64,000 nucleotides of DNA, from the NCBI GenBank assembly GCA_003290165.1, contig QNQO01000541.1, forward strand, positions 248,001 through 312,000. Reading direction: 5' to 3'. The first letter of the stretch is position 1. Every line of letters starts with the position of its first letter. Origin of the DNA: Berberis thunbergii. Lineage: Eukaryota > Streptophyta > Magnoliopsida > Ranunculales > Berberidaceae. Under the pieces are notes generated by a model. The model worked only from the letters and a program-made list of their open reading frames with translations. It did no database searches and was not told where the DNA came from. A program made the position numbers and the translations under genes. This document shows positions 1 through 10,799 of this stretch, in pieces.

Positions 1-909
1 ATCTCTTAAGAACTGGCACATTGCTTCACACAACACAACTAGAAATAAAAAAGGAAAGTGTTGATGAAAATTCATATGACATCCTATCAAAGAACAAAAA
101 AAAAATCTTTGATTAAGACTCCTAGCACCGATCTCTACAACGGTTTAGGGCATCAATTAGTGTACAATAATTCACAAGAATATATTATCATTATGATGCG
201 AGATTCGGATCAACAAAACTGATGAGCGATATTCATCCATTTCCAACTCAATGAACCATGCAAGGATTTTTCTTTACACCTCTAGTATGTAGTCTACATA
301 TAAGCATGAAAACACCAATGAAACCATTCTTTAAAGTAAACCAAAACCAATGATCATCGATGAAGATGTGTAATTGTGAGGTGCTTAAACACCAATTGAC
401 AGATCAGACTAATGATGCTCTCTTACAACTCCACATCCCTAACTGTGGTAACCCAATTAGATCTGGCAAACAACTCGTGTAACGATCTTTTAGCAAAACA
501 ACACAAAAATCATTTTAAAATCAGTTAAATGCTCCTTTCCTGGAAAAGAAAGAGCAGAGTAAGTATGTATTAGCGCATTTAGATTGTCAGGTAATAGATT
601 TTTTTTCTAGTAGTATTCCATGCATAAAGTTCCAAGTCAAATTCAAAACTCCTAACAAAAATATGTCCACCACAACATCAGGGAAAACTTTCGATGTTTA
701 AGAAAATGTGTATGTTGTTAATTACTTAATTTATAATGTGTAACTTTTTCACTTTTTCGGCAGTCAACAATCAATCAAATTGGATGTATGGAAGACGAAT
801 AATGTCAGGTGGAGTAATCGGTTAGGATGCAACAATAAACAATATCTGAATGATTGGTTTGCCTTGAAAAAAGTAACAGAAATACATGATCTATAAGGTT
901 AACACACAC
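1..909. other. Stretch with no recognised gene
   Basis: This AT-rich stretch lies beyond the last recognised clathrin exon, whose donor GTGTGT begins at 909 on the minus strand. In a complete clathrin heavy-chain gene the next exon would start with a peptide close to RPQLVKGNMQLF. I searched both strands by eye and did not find it. The stretch is therefore either a long intron continuing left of the window or unrelated filler inside the CACTA element. No CACTA terminus and no subterminal repeat array is visible here. Confidence 0.5.
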
Positions 910-2892
910 CTCAGCTGAGCCAGGAGCAATTCCAATCAAGACTAACCACTTCTCTGTTGGATCACATCGGTAGTTGATAATTTGATTATTAGCCAAATTA
1001 GCTGTTCTTTCGAATATCTTAGCAGGTTTTGATTCGCCTGGATAAACACCATGCAAACATATATCATGACAGAATTCAATTCAGAATTTGCAAACAAAAC
1101 AAACTAAGAAAAAAAAACTTGGCTATCAAAAGGCAAACCAAATATCTACCTTCAATTGACCAATGATATACTGCCGTTTGAGTGACCAAACCCAACGTCT
1201 TTGGGGTAATCCATTTCCAAAAGACAACCTGGACGAATGACAACAAATAAGCAAAAATTAGCCTTATTCCAACAAAAAAACTAAGATACTTTTATGATGG
1301 AAAAGTAAACAGGATGCAATTATAACCTGCTCAGGCATCTGATGAGACTTCATTTTTGCCTTTGCTTCAATGTTGAATATTTGCAAGTGATCTTGCGCGG
1401 TTCCTTGAAGTTGAGCTTCAAACAAAAACAAAATTTCAACACTTGGAAAGTATAGTAATCTGCTTTTATATGTAATGTGAACAAAATCGATATTATGACT
1501 AGTCATTGCGTTTAGAACGCCTAGTAGATGGCAAATTGAGTCACATCTTCATAAGTTTTCCATCCCTCCCAATTGCAAAGGTCACTTGTCATTTGTGAAT
1601 CTCAATTATTAATTGGACCCTAATGAGCGATATGAAATTAATCGGGATTAATCAAAATTAATCAGCCTATATTTTATAAACATAATTTCTTTATCCTTCT
1701 AACTAATGTGTTTAATTCTAAAAAAATGTGTATTTAAGTAGTGAACATCAGTTGTCACATTTTAAAGCAAATTATAACAAAATAAAGAATTCAATGTCAA
1801 AGGTGCAATATTCTTTAGTTTTGCTTATCATTCGTTTGGTTGTTCTCTCAATGAGGTTATGGGGAAAAACGATTTTTTTACATTGCTATGGACCGATTAA
1901 TTGGTGACTTTTGAAAGAGATTAATCGTGATTAATAGTTGAATTAGCAAATATTCACCGATTACTCGGCCAAGGAATTATTCAAACCATTAGTTCAAAAA
2001 TATAACGCTCTACTAGCAAGAAGAGATTAATCACCAATTTAATATCAGCTAATTAATCAACAACTTACAATCTGCATTACATAAATGGAATATTTTTGTT
2101 TCTTTCACTCTTCTAGCCAAAAAGTTTGCTCATGGTACCACTAACGAGGTGTACATTACAAATCACGTAAATGCTGAGTTTGAAAACAGATTGCAGAGAT
2201 GAACAAGATAAATGCAAGGCATTGTTAATGTAACTAAAATATTGAATCATCTACTAATAATTCGATTAGAGTACCTATTGACTCTATGCATTCATTAGAT
2301 ACCGCGAATTCATAGAAAAATATGGACACTATTAATCGCAATAAGAAACTCCAAACCTTTGAGAGCAAGAATTCTTGAATTTGGGTTCATCAAGGCCGAA
2401 TCGGCAGTGATAGGTCTTCTCAATGGCTGCATAGGCATGTTCATGCCAATTATCACAACACTGTTCTGTGGCGAAGTCTCCCGAACACACATATACTTCT
2501 CAGATTCCATAGTAACATGAGTGAAGGTGATAAACTGCGGATTGATTCCAACGCTCGGAAGCTGCAAACACAATGAATCGGATTACGAAACATCTTTCAG
2601 CATTTAATTGCATAATTGAGTTGAAAAAACTTAGATTGAACTAATCAGATCTTGACTTATACTACAGATCTGTCATGATCGACACAATCACCAAATCTTG
2701 ACTCAAAAATTCACCAAAACTTAACTGAATTCGAAGTTCAAGAGTGAATCAATCGAGAATCAGATCGAATAAAATTATCTTAAACAACTGATACAAAAAA
2801 TAGAGCTACTGAACAATATTCAATAAAAGAATAGAAGAGTCAGTCACCGTGAGAGTCTCTCGCATGGTGATCGGAGCATTTGCGGCCGCCAT
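910..2892 (-). pseudogene. Clathrin heavy chain, 5' gene fragment (exons 1-5)
   Basis: Five exons (2848-2892, 2357-2561, 1327-1415, 1150-1228, 910-1037) join in phase with GT..AG introns. They encode about the first 180 residues of clathrin heavy chain, the triskelion-forming coat protein of vesicle traffic. The start MAAANAPITMRETLT is the family's usual N-terminus, followed by [16 protein letters not shown] and later [28 protein letters not shown] and [13 protein letters not shown]. This is the beginning of the N-terminal beta-propeller; the full protein is about 1,700 residues. No stop or frameshift is seen. Differences from the usual plant sequence include IIGMNMP for IIDMNMP and GSAE for GSPE. 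No exon 6 is found in the next 909 bases, and the fragment sits beside a CACTA terminus exactly as nucleolin does at 48 kb, so I infer a captured fragment. The alternative is a real gene whose remainder lies left of the window. Confidence 0.82.
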
Positions 2893-3362
2893 GACGACTA
2901 GATCGCTGAATCAAATCGGAGAGTCGACTCGAAAACCCTCAAAATCGAGGGTTCAAAATTTAGTTTCGACAGAAAAACAAACTCATTTTTTGCTGTGATC
3001 ATTTGGTTGATTTTGTGGTTGATTAGAAAGATACCCAATGGTTGATAATGAGCATGAGTGAAAGAGAAACTGAGATTTGGAAGAATGGGCCAACCTGGGG
3101 TTCCAACACGATTATTACTAGCTGAAGGGGGTGAGATGCTTAAATGCTTCTTCTACTTGTGATTTGGACAGAGAGAGAAAGAAATCGACTGGAAAGAAGA
3201 AACTGACAATGGAGTTCCAATTTCATGTTCTTCAGTTCGGTTCTCTCAAGATCTAAAGAAGAAGAGGAAGAAGAAAGAAATCGTCCTCTCCTTCTTGAGT
3301 TCTTCTTCTCTGGTTCGAGAATCCGTGCTTCTGGAGCTGTGGAAAGAGTGAGAACCTATTTC
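2893..3362 (-). promoter_or_regulatory. 5' leader/promoter side of the clathrin fragment
   Basis: The sequence between the clathrin ATG (2892) and the conserved CACTA block (3363-3383) should contain the captured gene's 5' UTR. It includes a GA-rich stretch near 3170-3200 and a run of GAAGAA at 3255-3275. No clear TATA box could be placed. Confidence 0.35.
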
Positions 3363-3446
3363 TCCCCAATTTTTTTCGCCAAAGCGCGAAACTACTCCCT
3401 CCAAAGCGCGAAAATATTTTCACCAAATTGCAAAAGTGTAAATTAG

Positions 3447-3830
3447 ATAGCTACGGTTTTAAACCGTTGGCGAGTTTAGCCACGGTTATAAACCGTTGGC
3501 AAGTTTAGCCTCGGTTTAAAACCGTGGCAACCGTTTTGGTGTAATTTTTTTATCCACGGTTTTTAGCCGTTGCTATATACAGCCACGGTTATAAACCGTT
3601 CCTAAATTTTTTTTTTTGCAACGGTTTTGAACCGTTGCTAATAGTACCCACGGTTTGAAGCCGTTGCTAATACTAGCTACGATTTTTAGCCGTTCCAAAT
3701 ATACCAACGGTTTTAAGCCGTGGCCAGGTTTATTTTACCCACGGTTTTAAGCCGTTGGTACTTATAGCTACGGTGTTTGGCCGTGGCAAATAAACCAACG
3801 GTTTAGAACCGTGGCCAGCTCGGCGTAGCT
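3447..3830. repeat. CACTA 1 subterminal palindromic repeat array
   Basis: About twelve copies of a degenerate palindrome of the type ACGGTTTTAAACCGTTGG occur at roughly 30-bp spacing, alternating with short spacers such as CAAGTTTAGC. In CACTA elements such arrays are the usual binding region of the TNPA-type accessory protein. Confidence 0.85.
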
Positions 3831-3852
3831 AAACCGGCCTTTTGGTGTAGTG

Positions 3853-4456
3853 TATGTCTATAGATATATCAGGTGGTACAAGCTCATTATTACAAAATGA
3901 ATTGCACAAATATGATGAGCTAGACATCTCAACAACACCCCCAAACCTGGAATCAACAATATCTATGGGATGTATTCTCTCCAATGAATATTGAGAATCG
4001 GACTTCATGTAGGAGTCACTAGGTGGATATATGTCAAATGGGTCATCATGAAAAGGTGAGAAAGGGAATGGGTCAGAAAGCCCAATAGTATCAGCAGAAG
4101 GGTTCAGTTTTGACTCACTGAGTGGAAGGAGTTCCACTTTAGGCTTCCATGTATAACCCAGATCCATAATAGGGGTTGAATCAAGCAAAGCATTTACTTC
4201 CCTAATGGAATCATCAATATCGAAGTCTAAACCAAAGTGAGTCAAACATGTCGCTAAAGGATCATCTGATGCAGATTGCAATAAGGAATTCTACACCGAA
4301 CTCTCAATCATGTTAACTTCACAAACATCCTCGGACTCAGGAGGTTGTTGGCTTACATTAAAAACATTGAGTTCAACAGTCATGTTGCAAAATAATAGTT
4401 TCATGATTCCATTCCTACAGTTAATAATAGCATTAGATGTGGCAAAAAATGGACGA
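3853..4456 (-). pseudogene. Athila 1 pol: segment between protease and reverse transcriptase
   Basis: Peptides such as SNAIINCRNGIMKLLF (revcomp of about 4390-4440) and DDSIREVNALLDSTPIMD (about 4150-4230) mark the linker that follows protease in Athila-like polyproteins. The same linker occurs in the second element (DDSIREVNDLLDSIPIVD, 47090-47150), which confirms the relationship. A stop near 4290 separates the two parts. The reading frame runs into the CACTA terminus at 3852, so the last residues are transposon-derived. Confidence 0.75.
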
Positions 4457-4801
4457 TAGGGATGAAAACCGAACCGACTTAGGTCGGTTTTAAAATTTTC
4501 AAACCGAAACCAAACCGATTCTAATTATGTAAATCGTAACCGAACCAACTAAAATTGAGCCAAAACCAAACCAACTGACTATTTTAAACATATTGTATTA
4601 TTTATATATAAAATATATATTATTTATTATATATATTCGGTCGGTTCGGCTTGGTCGGTTAAAATAACATAGAAACCGAAAATCGAACTGACCACTTCGA
4701 TTTTGAATTTTTTAAAATCGAAACCAATCCGAACCGAATTTAAACTGAATCAATTGGTTCGGTCGGTTTAATCGGTTTGATCGGTTTTTTTTTCACCACT
4801 A
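4457..4801. mobile_element. hAT-type MITE 1 (345 bp) with 8-bp target duplication
   Basis: The element is flanked by ATGGACGA at 4449-4456 and again at 4802-4809. It begins TAGGGATGAAAACCG and ends with the complement of TAGTGGTGAAAA, so the inverted ends are imperfect. The interior is a low-complexity mix of ACCGAACC/GGTTCGGT motifs around an AT core (about 4595-4640). It interrupts the Athila protease-linker reading frame just after ILGRP. A related copy lies at 32104-32533. No coding capacity. Confidence 0.85.
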
Positions 4802-5162
4802 ATGGACGACCCAAAATAACTGGAATGTGATTGGAGGGGTTGTGAACAAGTTGTGTATCAAAAACTATGAAGTCCACAAAATAGAATTTTTCAACCTTAA
4901 TGATCACATCCTCTATAACACTGCGGGGAACTCTAACTGACCTATCTGCCAATTGTAGTGTTACTTTAGTCGATTTTAGTTCGCCGAGACCTAATTGCTC
5001 ATAAACAGAGTATTGCAACAAATTAACACTCACCCCCAAATCCAATATGATCACCGATAACACAAGAAATAGTCGGGCACCCAGGATCTCTATACTTAGG
5101 CGGGGTTCTATGTTGAATAATTGAGTTGACTTGTTCGGAGAGGAAGGCTCTTTTTTGCACAT
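4802..5162 (-). pseudogene. Athila 1 aspartic protease domain
   Basis: Retroviral-type pepsin-like protease that would cut the gag-pol polyprotein. Visible peptides are the flap-proximal NLLQYSVYEQLGLGELK, then VTLQLADRSVRVPRSVIEDV, then VEKFYFVDFIVFD and the closing VILGRPLV. The catalytic triplet normally written D-[ST]-G or DLGA appears as DLGV, so an active-site neighbour is altered. The domain is cut by the MITE at 4801 directly after ILGRP. Part of the broken Athila 1 polyprotein; not expected to be functional. Confidence 0.85.
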
Positions 5163-5273
5163 GTAGCTTTCACTTCTGTGTGCAAAGGTCCTTCAGAAAT
5201 TTGGCATAGATAGGAACGTGTTTAATAGCATCGAGCAATGGAATATTCATGTGAACTTGTTTAAAATTTTTCA

Positions 5274-6102
5274 TTATATCGTTAGCATTTGTTCCTTTTT
5301 TGTTGTAGGTAACCGTGATGGAAATGGTGCCCTAGGCAAATAAGATGCTTGAGTGGGGTCAGAGTCAAGAGGCATGTCTTTAGAAGGTGAGGCTTTATCA
5401 GCTTCCTTGTCAGATGGAGATGCAACTTGCTTTGACTTAGACGGAGATGCAACGACACTCGAGTTGGGCACTTGTACCCGATTTTCAACCTGTTTTCCAC
5501 TCCTAAGGGTAGTAATAGATTGGACATCTTCATGGCGTGACTCAGATGTATTACCAATTGTGAATTGACCCTTCGGGTTTGGAACAGGTTGATTAGGAAA
5601 TCTCACTGGCTCTTTCTCAGAAGAAGACTGAGAAATCGTACTCACAGCTATCTCAAGTCTATTGAGGGCTTCAGATTGTTGTTGAGTCGTGGCTTTCAAC
5701 TCAGATATGCCCTTAGAATTTTGCTTAATTATACTTTCTGAGCTGCAAAAACCAATTAACCATTTCCTCTAATCTTGATGTGCTGGATGGAAGAACTTGG
5801 TTAAGGTGGGGCCTAATAGGGCTAGAGGCTTGAGGAGTCTGGGAGACAACAACAGGTCCCCCTTGGTGTGGGCCATGGGCATAGGGAAGATTTAGATGTT
5901 TGGCAGACCCTGAATCGTAATAGTTACGCTGCGTATTATTGCCAGGTCGTCTCATCGCATTAAAAGAGTTGACTTGCTCAGCATAGTATGCAGGATAATT
6001 GTTTTGCAAGTCACAATTAGCTATTGAATGACCAAGACTCGAATATGCAGCACAAACTTCAGATGAAGCGTTTGTGGGAAGTGCAGGTTGAGTCAAATTC
6101 AA
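5274..6102 (-). pseudogene. Athila 1 gag C-terminal region with zinc-knuckle remnant
   Basis: Two ORFs (5725-6102 and 5274-5699) separated by a stop give the C-terminal gag region. The first has a degenerate CCHC knuckle (VCAAYSSLGHSIANC; the second cysteine is missing), followed by YPAYYAEQVNSFNAMRRPGN. The second has the typical linker EALNRLEIAVSTISQ and SITTLRSGKQVENRV. The matching region of the second Athila element (46323-46900) reads YPAYFSE and SITILRSGKLVDNQV. Confidence 0.8.
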
Positions 6103-6149
6103 AAGTGCATCTATCTTTTAAGCCATGGTCATAACAATTGTCTTTAACT

Positions 6150-6820
6150 TCGAGGCAGAAGGTGGTGAACAGATGTATCTCTAACCTCATATATACCACC
6201 CTTACGCCTATCAGACTATTTTCTTGAATAATTCCATTGCAGAGATTTTCGGAAAGCGTCTCAAAGAATTCTCATATTTCATTGATGTTTATTTTCATTA
6301 GTGACCCACCACTAGTGGCACCAATCATACGACAGTTTTGAGGAGTTAAACCGTCTTGAAAGTATTGAACTAGTCGCCAATTCTCAAATCTGTGATGGGG
6401 ACACCTGATAATGAGTTCATTGAACCTTTCCCAACATTCATAAAAATGTTCGCCCTCTTTTTTTTACTGAAAATTAGATAAATCTCGTTGGAGGGCATTT
6501 GTTTTATGAATGGGGAAGTACTTTGTCAAGAACTTTCTTGACAACACATCCCACGATGTGATGGATCATGTCTCCAATGCATTTAACCATGATTTCGCCT
6601 TATCTTTCAAAGAAAAGGGAAACAAACTAAGAATGTCCGAATCGTCAGAAAAGTTCTTGTACTTCAGGGCGGCGCAAATGTCAAGAAACTCTTTGACATG
6701 AAGATAAGGGTCTTCTTTCTCAAAACCATAAAAAGAAGGCAGCAGATGAATAATAGATGGTTTGAGTTCGAAATTGTTTGCATTTGTCTCAGGTAAGACA
6801 ATGCAAGACTGACTGAACAC
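6150..6820 (-). pseudogene. Athila 1 gag (capsid region)
   Basis: The N-terminal part (6566-6820) reads NNFELKPSIIHLLPSFYG, then EDPYLHVKEFLDICAALKY and SLKDKAKSWLNAL. This is the Retrotrans_gag-type capsid domain that packages element RNA. The continuation (about 6150-6560) is recognisable only in pieces and shifts frame. Upstream sequence (6821-6901 and 7308-7400) is the short 5' part of gag or leader, split by the SINE. Confidence 0.8.
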
Positions 6821-6901
6821 TACCAGGAAGAAAGGCGAAGTAATCCTTAAAGGCCCTCCCCTCAGCCATTTCAGTGGATAAGGATGATGAACCTAAATAG
6901 G

Positions 6902-7297
6902 AGTCCACCAATTGTAGCTCAGTTGGTCGAACATTCACTCTCCTTGTGAGAGGTCGCGGGTTCGAGACTCACCAGTTAGGATTTTGTGAGTTTTTGCCCG
7001 ATTATTAGGAGCACATTTGCTCCGCAGTTGATAAGCCTTCGGGTATTGAATGCAGCTGCTTAGATGGACTAGACCGCAGTGAAGCGAAAGCGAGTCTTCA
7101 TGCAAGGTGGAGGCGATGGACCGGAGAGAAAGAAAGTCTTTATGCGAGATGGAAGCGACGAGGAAATTAAGTGGCAACAATATTGTAGCCTTCGGGCTTG
7201 GTTTGGTTAACTCTATAGGGTCAGTCATGTAGCCTTCGGGCATGGATTAATAAATAAATAAAAAGGGTCAATGACCCAATTTTTAAGAAAAAAAAAA
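6902..7297 (+). mobile_element. tRNA-derived SINE (about 395 bp) with 12-bp target duplication
   Basis: The insertion is bounded by AACCTAAATAGG at 6890-6901 and 7296-7307. Near its start are a perfect RNA polymerase III A box, TAGCTCAGTTGG (6915-6926), and a B box, GGTTCGAGACT (6959-6969), in tRNA spacing. The body contains a partly repeated motif (GCAAGGTGGAGGCGATGG, then GCGAGATGGAAGCGACG). The 3' end is A-rich (AATAAATAAATAAAAAGGG, then a poly-A run at about 7288-7297). There is no acceptor-stem pairing, so it is a SINE and not a tRNA gene. It was inserted into the Athila 1 gag/leader region. Confidence 0.92.
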
Positions 7298-7307
7298 CCT
7301 AAATAGG

Positions 7308-8292
7308 TAATGAGGACTTCAAAGAACTCCTCGAATTCTTGTCGGACAAGTCTACTCTTAGAATCACGCACCCAGGTATTCATAAACTACTAGATAACAA
7401 AGGTTCAAAGTCAACACTCCTAAACCAGCTTCAAATTTTTTTAATATAATATTTTTTATTTAGTTTTTTTAATGCAAGCCTAACCGCTATATGAAGATGA
7501 CCTAGCTCTAAATATAAAAACAACGGAACCCTAAATGACACCTAAATGATGCACAAACAAAATGAATGGCAGACGACCCTAAAGCTTTTCTTTACTAATG
7601 CAGGGATGAAATTTAATAAAATTTACCTAACTGTGGGAGAGGCACGGTAATTTCTTATTAATCCGCCACTACAGAGTTGTTCCTACCTCTTTTTTCACTT
7701 TCTAGCTCAAAGTAAATGCCAGTTCAAGAACTGTTCTCAAATGGATATGTTCTTTCACTCGACCACTTTAAGTTATCAAATGTCCAAAGAGGGTCCTATG
7801 AGCATCACACATGTCCTAGATAATTATCTTGCTACAAATTTTAAATAGTGAAGGCCTAGGTTCCTAACCCTAAAATAAATGGTGATTAACCTATCCACGG
7901 GAGAGGGCACGGAAGTTTCGACTCAATCCTACCACTATTCAAATTTGCATGCAGTAGTACCTAGAACAAGCTAAACACAAAGTGATCACATAGTAACCGT
8001 GTGCAGATGAGGTGGGTAGAAGTTACCTCAGGCATAAACCTTTTTCGGGTTACTTGCGACGTCGGGTAGAAGTCGATTTCTGAGAGTTTCCTCGCGAATC
8101 GCAATATTTCACTTCATTCCCAGTTGAGCTCCAATGTGTGTGACCGCCTGCAAAATAAATGCAAAAATAATTCAAACTCAAACAAATAAAACAAATAAGA
8201 AAGTGACTCGTAACACTGTTTCTAAAAATAAAATTAAACATAATTTATAAACTAGTAAAAACAACCCTAGATTTCGGTTGTACCGTTACAAT
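7308..8292 (-). other. Athila 1 5' leader, no gene
   Basis: Between the SINE and the primer-binding site lies non-coding leader of the Athila element. Short ORFs here (for example 8050-8241) have no family features. Sequences such as GGGAGAGGCACGG recur (about 7640 and 7900), hinting at old repeats. Confidence 0.5.
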
Positions 8293-8309
8293 CCCCCACA
8301 ACGGTGCCA
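8293..8309 (-). other. Primer-binding site of Athila 1
   Basis: On the minus strand the sequence reads TGGCACCGTTGTGGGGG, close to the TGGCGCCGTTG-type site that Athila-class gypsy elements use to prime reverse transcription. It lies a few bases inside the LTR end near 8317. Confidence 0.75.
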
Positions 8310-8316
8310 AAAACTT

Positions 8317-9303
8317 TGTGGAGTTTTTATTAACCTAAATTAATAAGTTAATAAACCATACTTGTAATACCGCAAGTGCACGGTTGTCTAACTAGTAGAC
8401 AGTGGCAAATACGGGTCGATCCCACGAGGATTGACGAGACAATCGAATTCTAAGAGTTATTTAAACTAATTTAGAGTTGGGGATTGCAGCAGATGAAAAT
8501 TACTAAATTAAGAGAACTAAATTGAAAATTAAGATTAAATTGATAAGATGACGAAAAGAGTGGATTGAGACATCGAATCCACTACAGGTTCTTTGAGATT
8601 CGTGTAATATAAATTATTATTTTCAAGAAACAACACGACTAACTATAGATTAATCTAAGTTCGCAATTGATTTCAGCAAAGGCATAAACCCCCAACATTG
8701 CATATCTTTCTACGGTACACACAATCACAGGTTTATTTTAACTAATTCAAAACTCCTAACATTGCATGTCTTCTAACGGCACACACAATCACAAATTCAG
8801 ATTAATTGATAAAAGCAAGCTTTGAATATTAACAAAGAGAACTTCTAATTACCGATTAGTCTAGATAATTATTCCGGATACAATCGATGAAAGCAAATTA
8901 TTGAAATTCATAAATCAATTGTATTTAACGTTCAAGCATATAGAAAACAATAAATTCAGATACGACAAACTCTAGGAAACCCTGTGGTTTCATCTTCACC
9001 TCGACGTAGAAGATCATGGTGGATGACGTCACAGCACTGGTGTAGATGGAATCCATCTTTGCATGAACACGCATCTCGAGAAAGATATGTTGGTGGACTG
9101 TGGTGGCTCAAACATAAATCGGGGGTTTGAACAGGGCTGATTTGAAATAGTGACTATGCGGTGGTATAGAGCATAATGCTGGGTGCGAATAGCCAACTGA
9201 TTTAAAAATGAGTTGGTTCCCGCCCAAAAGTCATGCGCCTTTTGTCTCCAGCAAGCTGCGTCACTCTGTTGCTTCCTCCGTGCTCCTCGCGAGCTTCTGT
9301 TGA
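8317..9303 (-). repeat. Athila 1 5' LTR, truncated
   Basis: The end next to the primer-binding site (8317-8480) matches the 3' end of the Athila 2 LTR (60990-61116) in reverse: both contain TCGTGGGATCGA, GTGCACTTGCGGT and TTAATTTAGGTTA. The far side is cut by copia LTR sequence at about 9304, so the LTR start and target duplication cannot be seen. Confidence 0.7.
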
Positions 9304-10297
9304 AAATTGTTTTAAAAATCCAAGTGGGGATAGTTGGACCCATGACCTCTCTCCTATTTTGATCTATGGATCACTCTCTAAAATTTAGTCCCATATCTAT
9401 TATACAACTCTTTGTGGTAGATTTTATAAGGAGATAGTTAGGACTTGGGCTTGGACCCCTTGGGGGTACCATTCTTTTATGAGGAGGGGAGAGATAGACT
9501 CTCGCGCCCGCCACCGCAGTCCGTCCGGATCGGGTCAAGTCGGGTCATTAAGAGAGTAACCCATTCTTTTTGCTACAAATTTATTTAAATGAAAATAAAT
9601 TTTGAATCTATGAAGAAGGAATGAATCTAGACGGGATATGTCCATGTATCTAGACGTCTTCCTTTTCACACGTTTTTCCATGAGTTGCGCCGGATTTATT
9701 GCTCCACGTTTTTAATTGCGTCCTTAATGTCAATGAATCTAGACATGATTTTTAGCTTTCTTAAAACCCACATTTTCCACATGTTTTAATTGCATTCTCT
9801 AAGCAATGTATTTAGTTGTGATTTCGTATTTGAACGAATCTATATTCTCACTATAAATACCATATAGATTTAGAGCTCTAATACAAAAGGTGTAGAAAAA
9901 CAAAGAAAATAGATTTTGCAACAAGAGCATTTCGTTTTGCAATTAGAGAGAAAAAATCTTTTCCCTTTTGTAATTAGTTAATTCATTTTGTATTCAAATC
10001 AAAAAAGTGTTTTTAGCTTTGTTAAATTATTTACAATGTATTGATGATTCCGAGCAAAAACAAGTGTTTAAGGGTGATATTATTCCGTTCATCAAATGTG
10101 CAATTGATTGAACGAGACAAAGAAGATTCTGGGCTGTTTTATTCTGGGGACGGCGGGGCTAGTACACTGCTTGCACAATCTTGGGCAGAGCCGCGAAACG
10201 TCTTAAAGAGAGTGACCTAGTCCGCGACTCAACCCAAGAACAAATTGGTACCTTCGTTCCTAACTTTTTATTTGAATCTTATACAGCAGCAACAACA
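9304..10297 (+). repeat. Copia LTR A, with polypurine-tract-like lead-in
   Basis: From 9345 to 10297 this matches the copia LTR at 14093-15047 base for base with few changes (953 versus 955 bp). Both have a TATAAATA promoter element (9852 here) and end in CAACAACA. The first roughly 60 bases of the LTR are missing. In their place stands a segment like the polypurine tract region of the other copy (AAATCCAAGTGGGGAT). No TGGTATCAGAGC primer site follows. It therefore looks more like the 3' LTR of another copy than a 5' LTR. Confidence 0.75.
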
Positions 10298-10799
10298 ATT
10301 GTAAGACGTTTTTTTTAATCTATCATGTCTTCTATTATTGAACTTGCTACCCAATTTTGTTCTCTGTTGATGATACCTAGATTATCAGAAACACTTCAAA
10401 TTCACACCTTGCAAATTAATTCTTCTTCAAGGTCTAAACTTGGGATTTCTGCTTTCAACTATTCGTATTTCTGTTCATGTATTGTGGTTTACATCGTATC
10501 TGTTTATTGATGCAATAGGATTTTTAAAATCTAGCTTGAATAGTTAAATGGTTCTAATGAAATATGCATAGATAATGACATAAAGTCTGAATTGTCAGTG
10601 TGGGAAATCTGAAATTTAATATGTATGGTCTGCAAGGATGAAAAACCATTCCAATTTGTTTTGGGTAATTTTAAGAATAATGATAGAATGGAGTAAGTGA
10701 AAATTTTGGGAGTAAGTTAAATCATCATCCTTATTGAATTATTACAGAAAGGATGTGTTCTTATGGACATGAATTGCATTTGTTATTGTATGGTTTTTG
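10298..10799. other. Unassigned stretch after copia LTR A
   Basis: AT-rich sequence with no recognisable domain; the 61-codon ORF at 10325-10510 has no family features. No gag, protease or primer-binding site of copia is present. Confidence 0.4.

Larger units (their letters stand above)
1..3852 (-). mobile_element. CACTA (En/Spm) transposon 1, end at 3852, rest beyond window
   Basis: The right boundary is the 13-base terminus TTTTGGTGTAGTG ending at 3852. Read from the minus strand it is CACTACACCAAAA, the same terminus as the complete CACTA element at 47805. Inside it lies an array of palindromic subterminal repeats, then a block matching the left end of that element. By this match the 3852 end is the element's 'left' end and the element runs toward position 1. 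The opposite terminus is not in the window, so how far it extends, and whether the clathrin exons lie inside it, is inferred. The terminal triplet outside is TAT. No transposase ORF is seen. Confidence 0.65.
3853..9303 (-). mobile_element. Athila-like Ty3/gypsy retrotransposon 1, decayed
   Basis: Read on the minus strand, this has a 5' LTR remnant, a primer-binding site, a leader, gag, gag linker and protease. At 3852 it is cut off by CACTA 1, so reverse transcriptase and integrase are not seen here. The coding parts are broken into several frames. A SINE and a MITE have inserted into it. The order and the peptides (NNFELKPSIIHLLPSFYG in gag, ILGRP at the end of protease) are typical of plant Athila-type gypsy elements. 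Confidence 0.85.

Noticed and set aside
3225..3446. 73-codon plus-strand ORF with a Glu run
   Set aside because: It overlaps the conserved CACTA block and the GA-rich leader of the clathrin fragment on the other strand; no domain.
6902..6975. Possible tRNA gene (A and B boxes)
   Set aside because: No acceptor-stem pairing or cloverleaf. The boxes sit at the start of a 395-bp unit with an A tail and a 12-bp target duplication, so it is a SINE.
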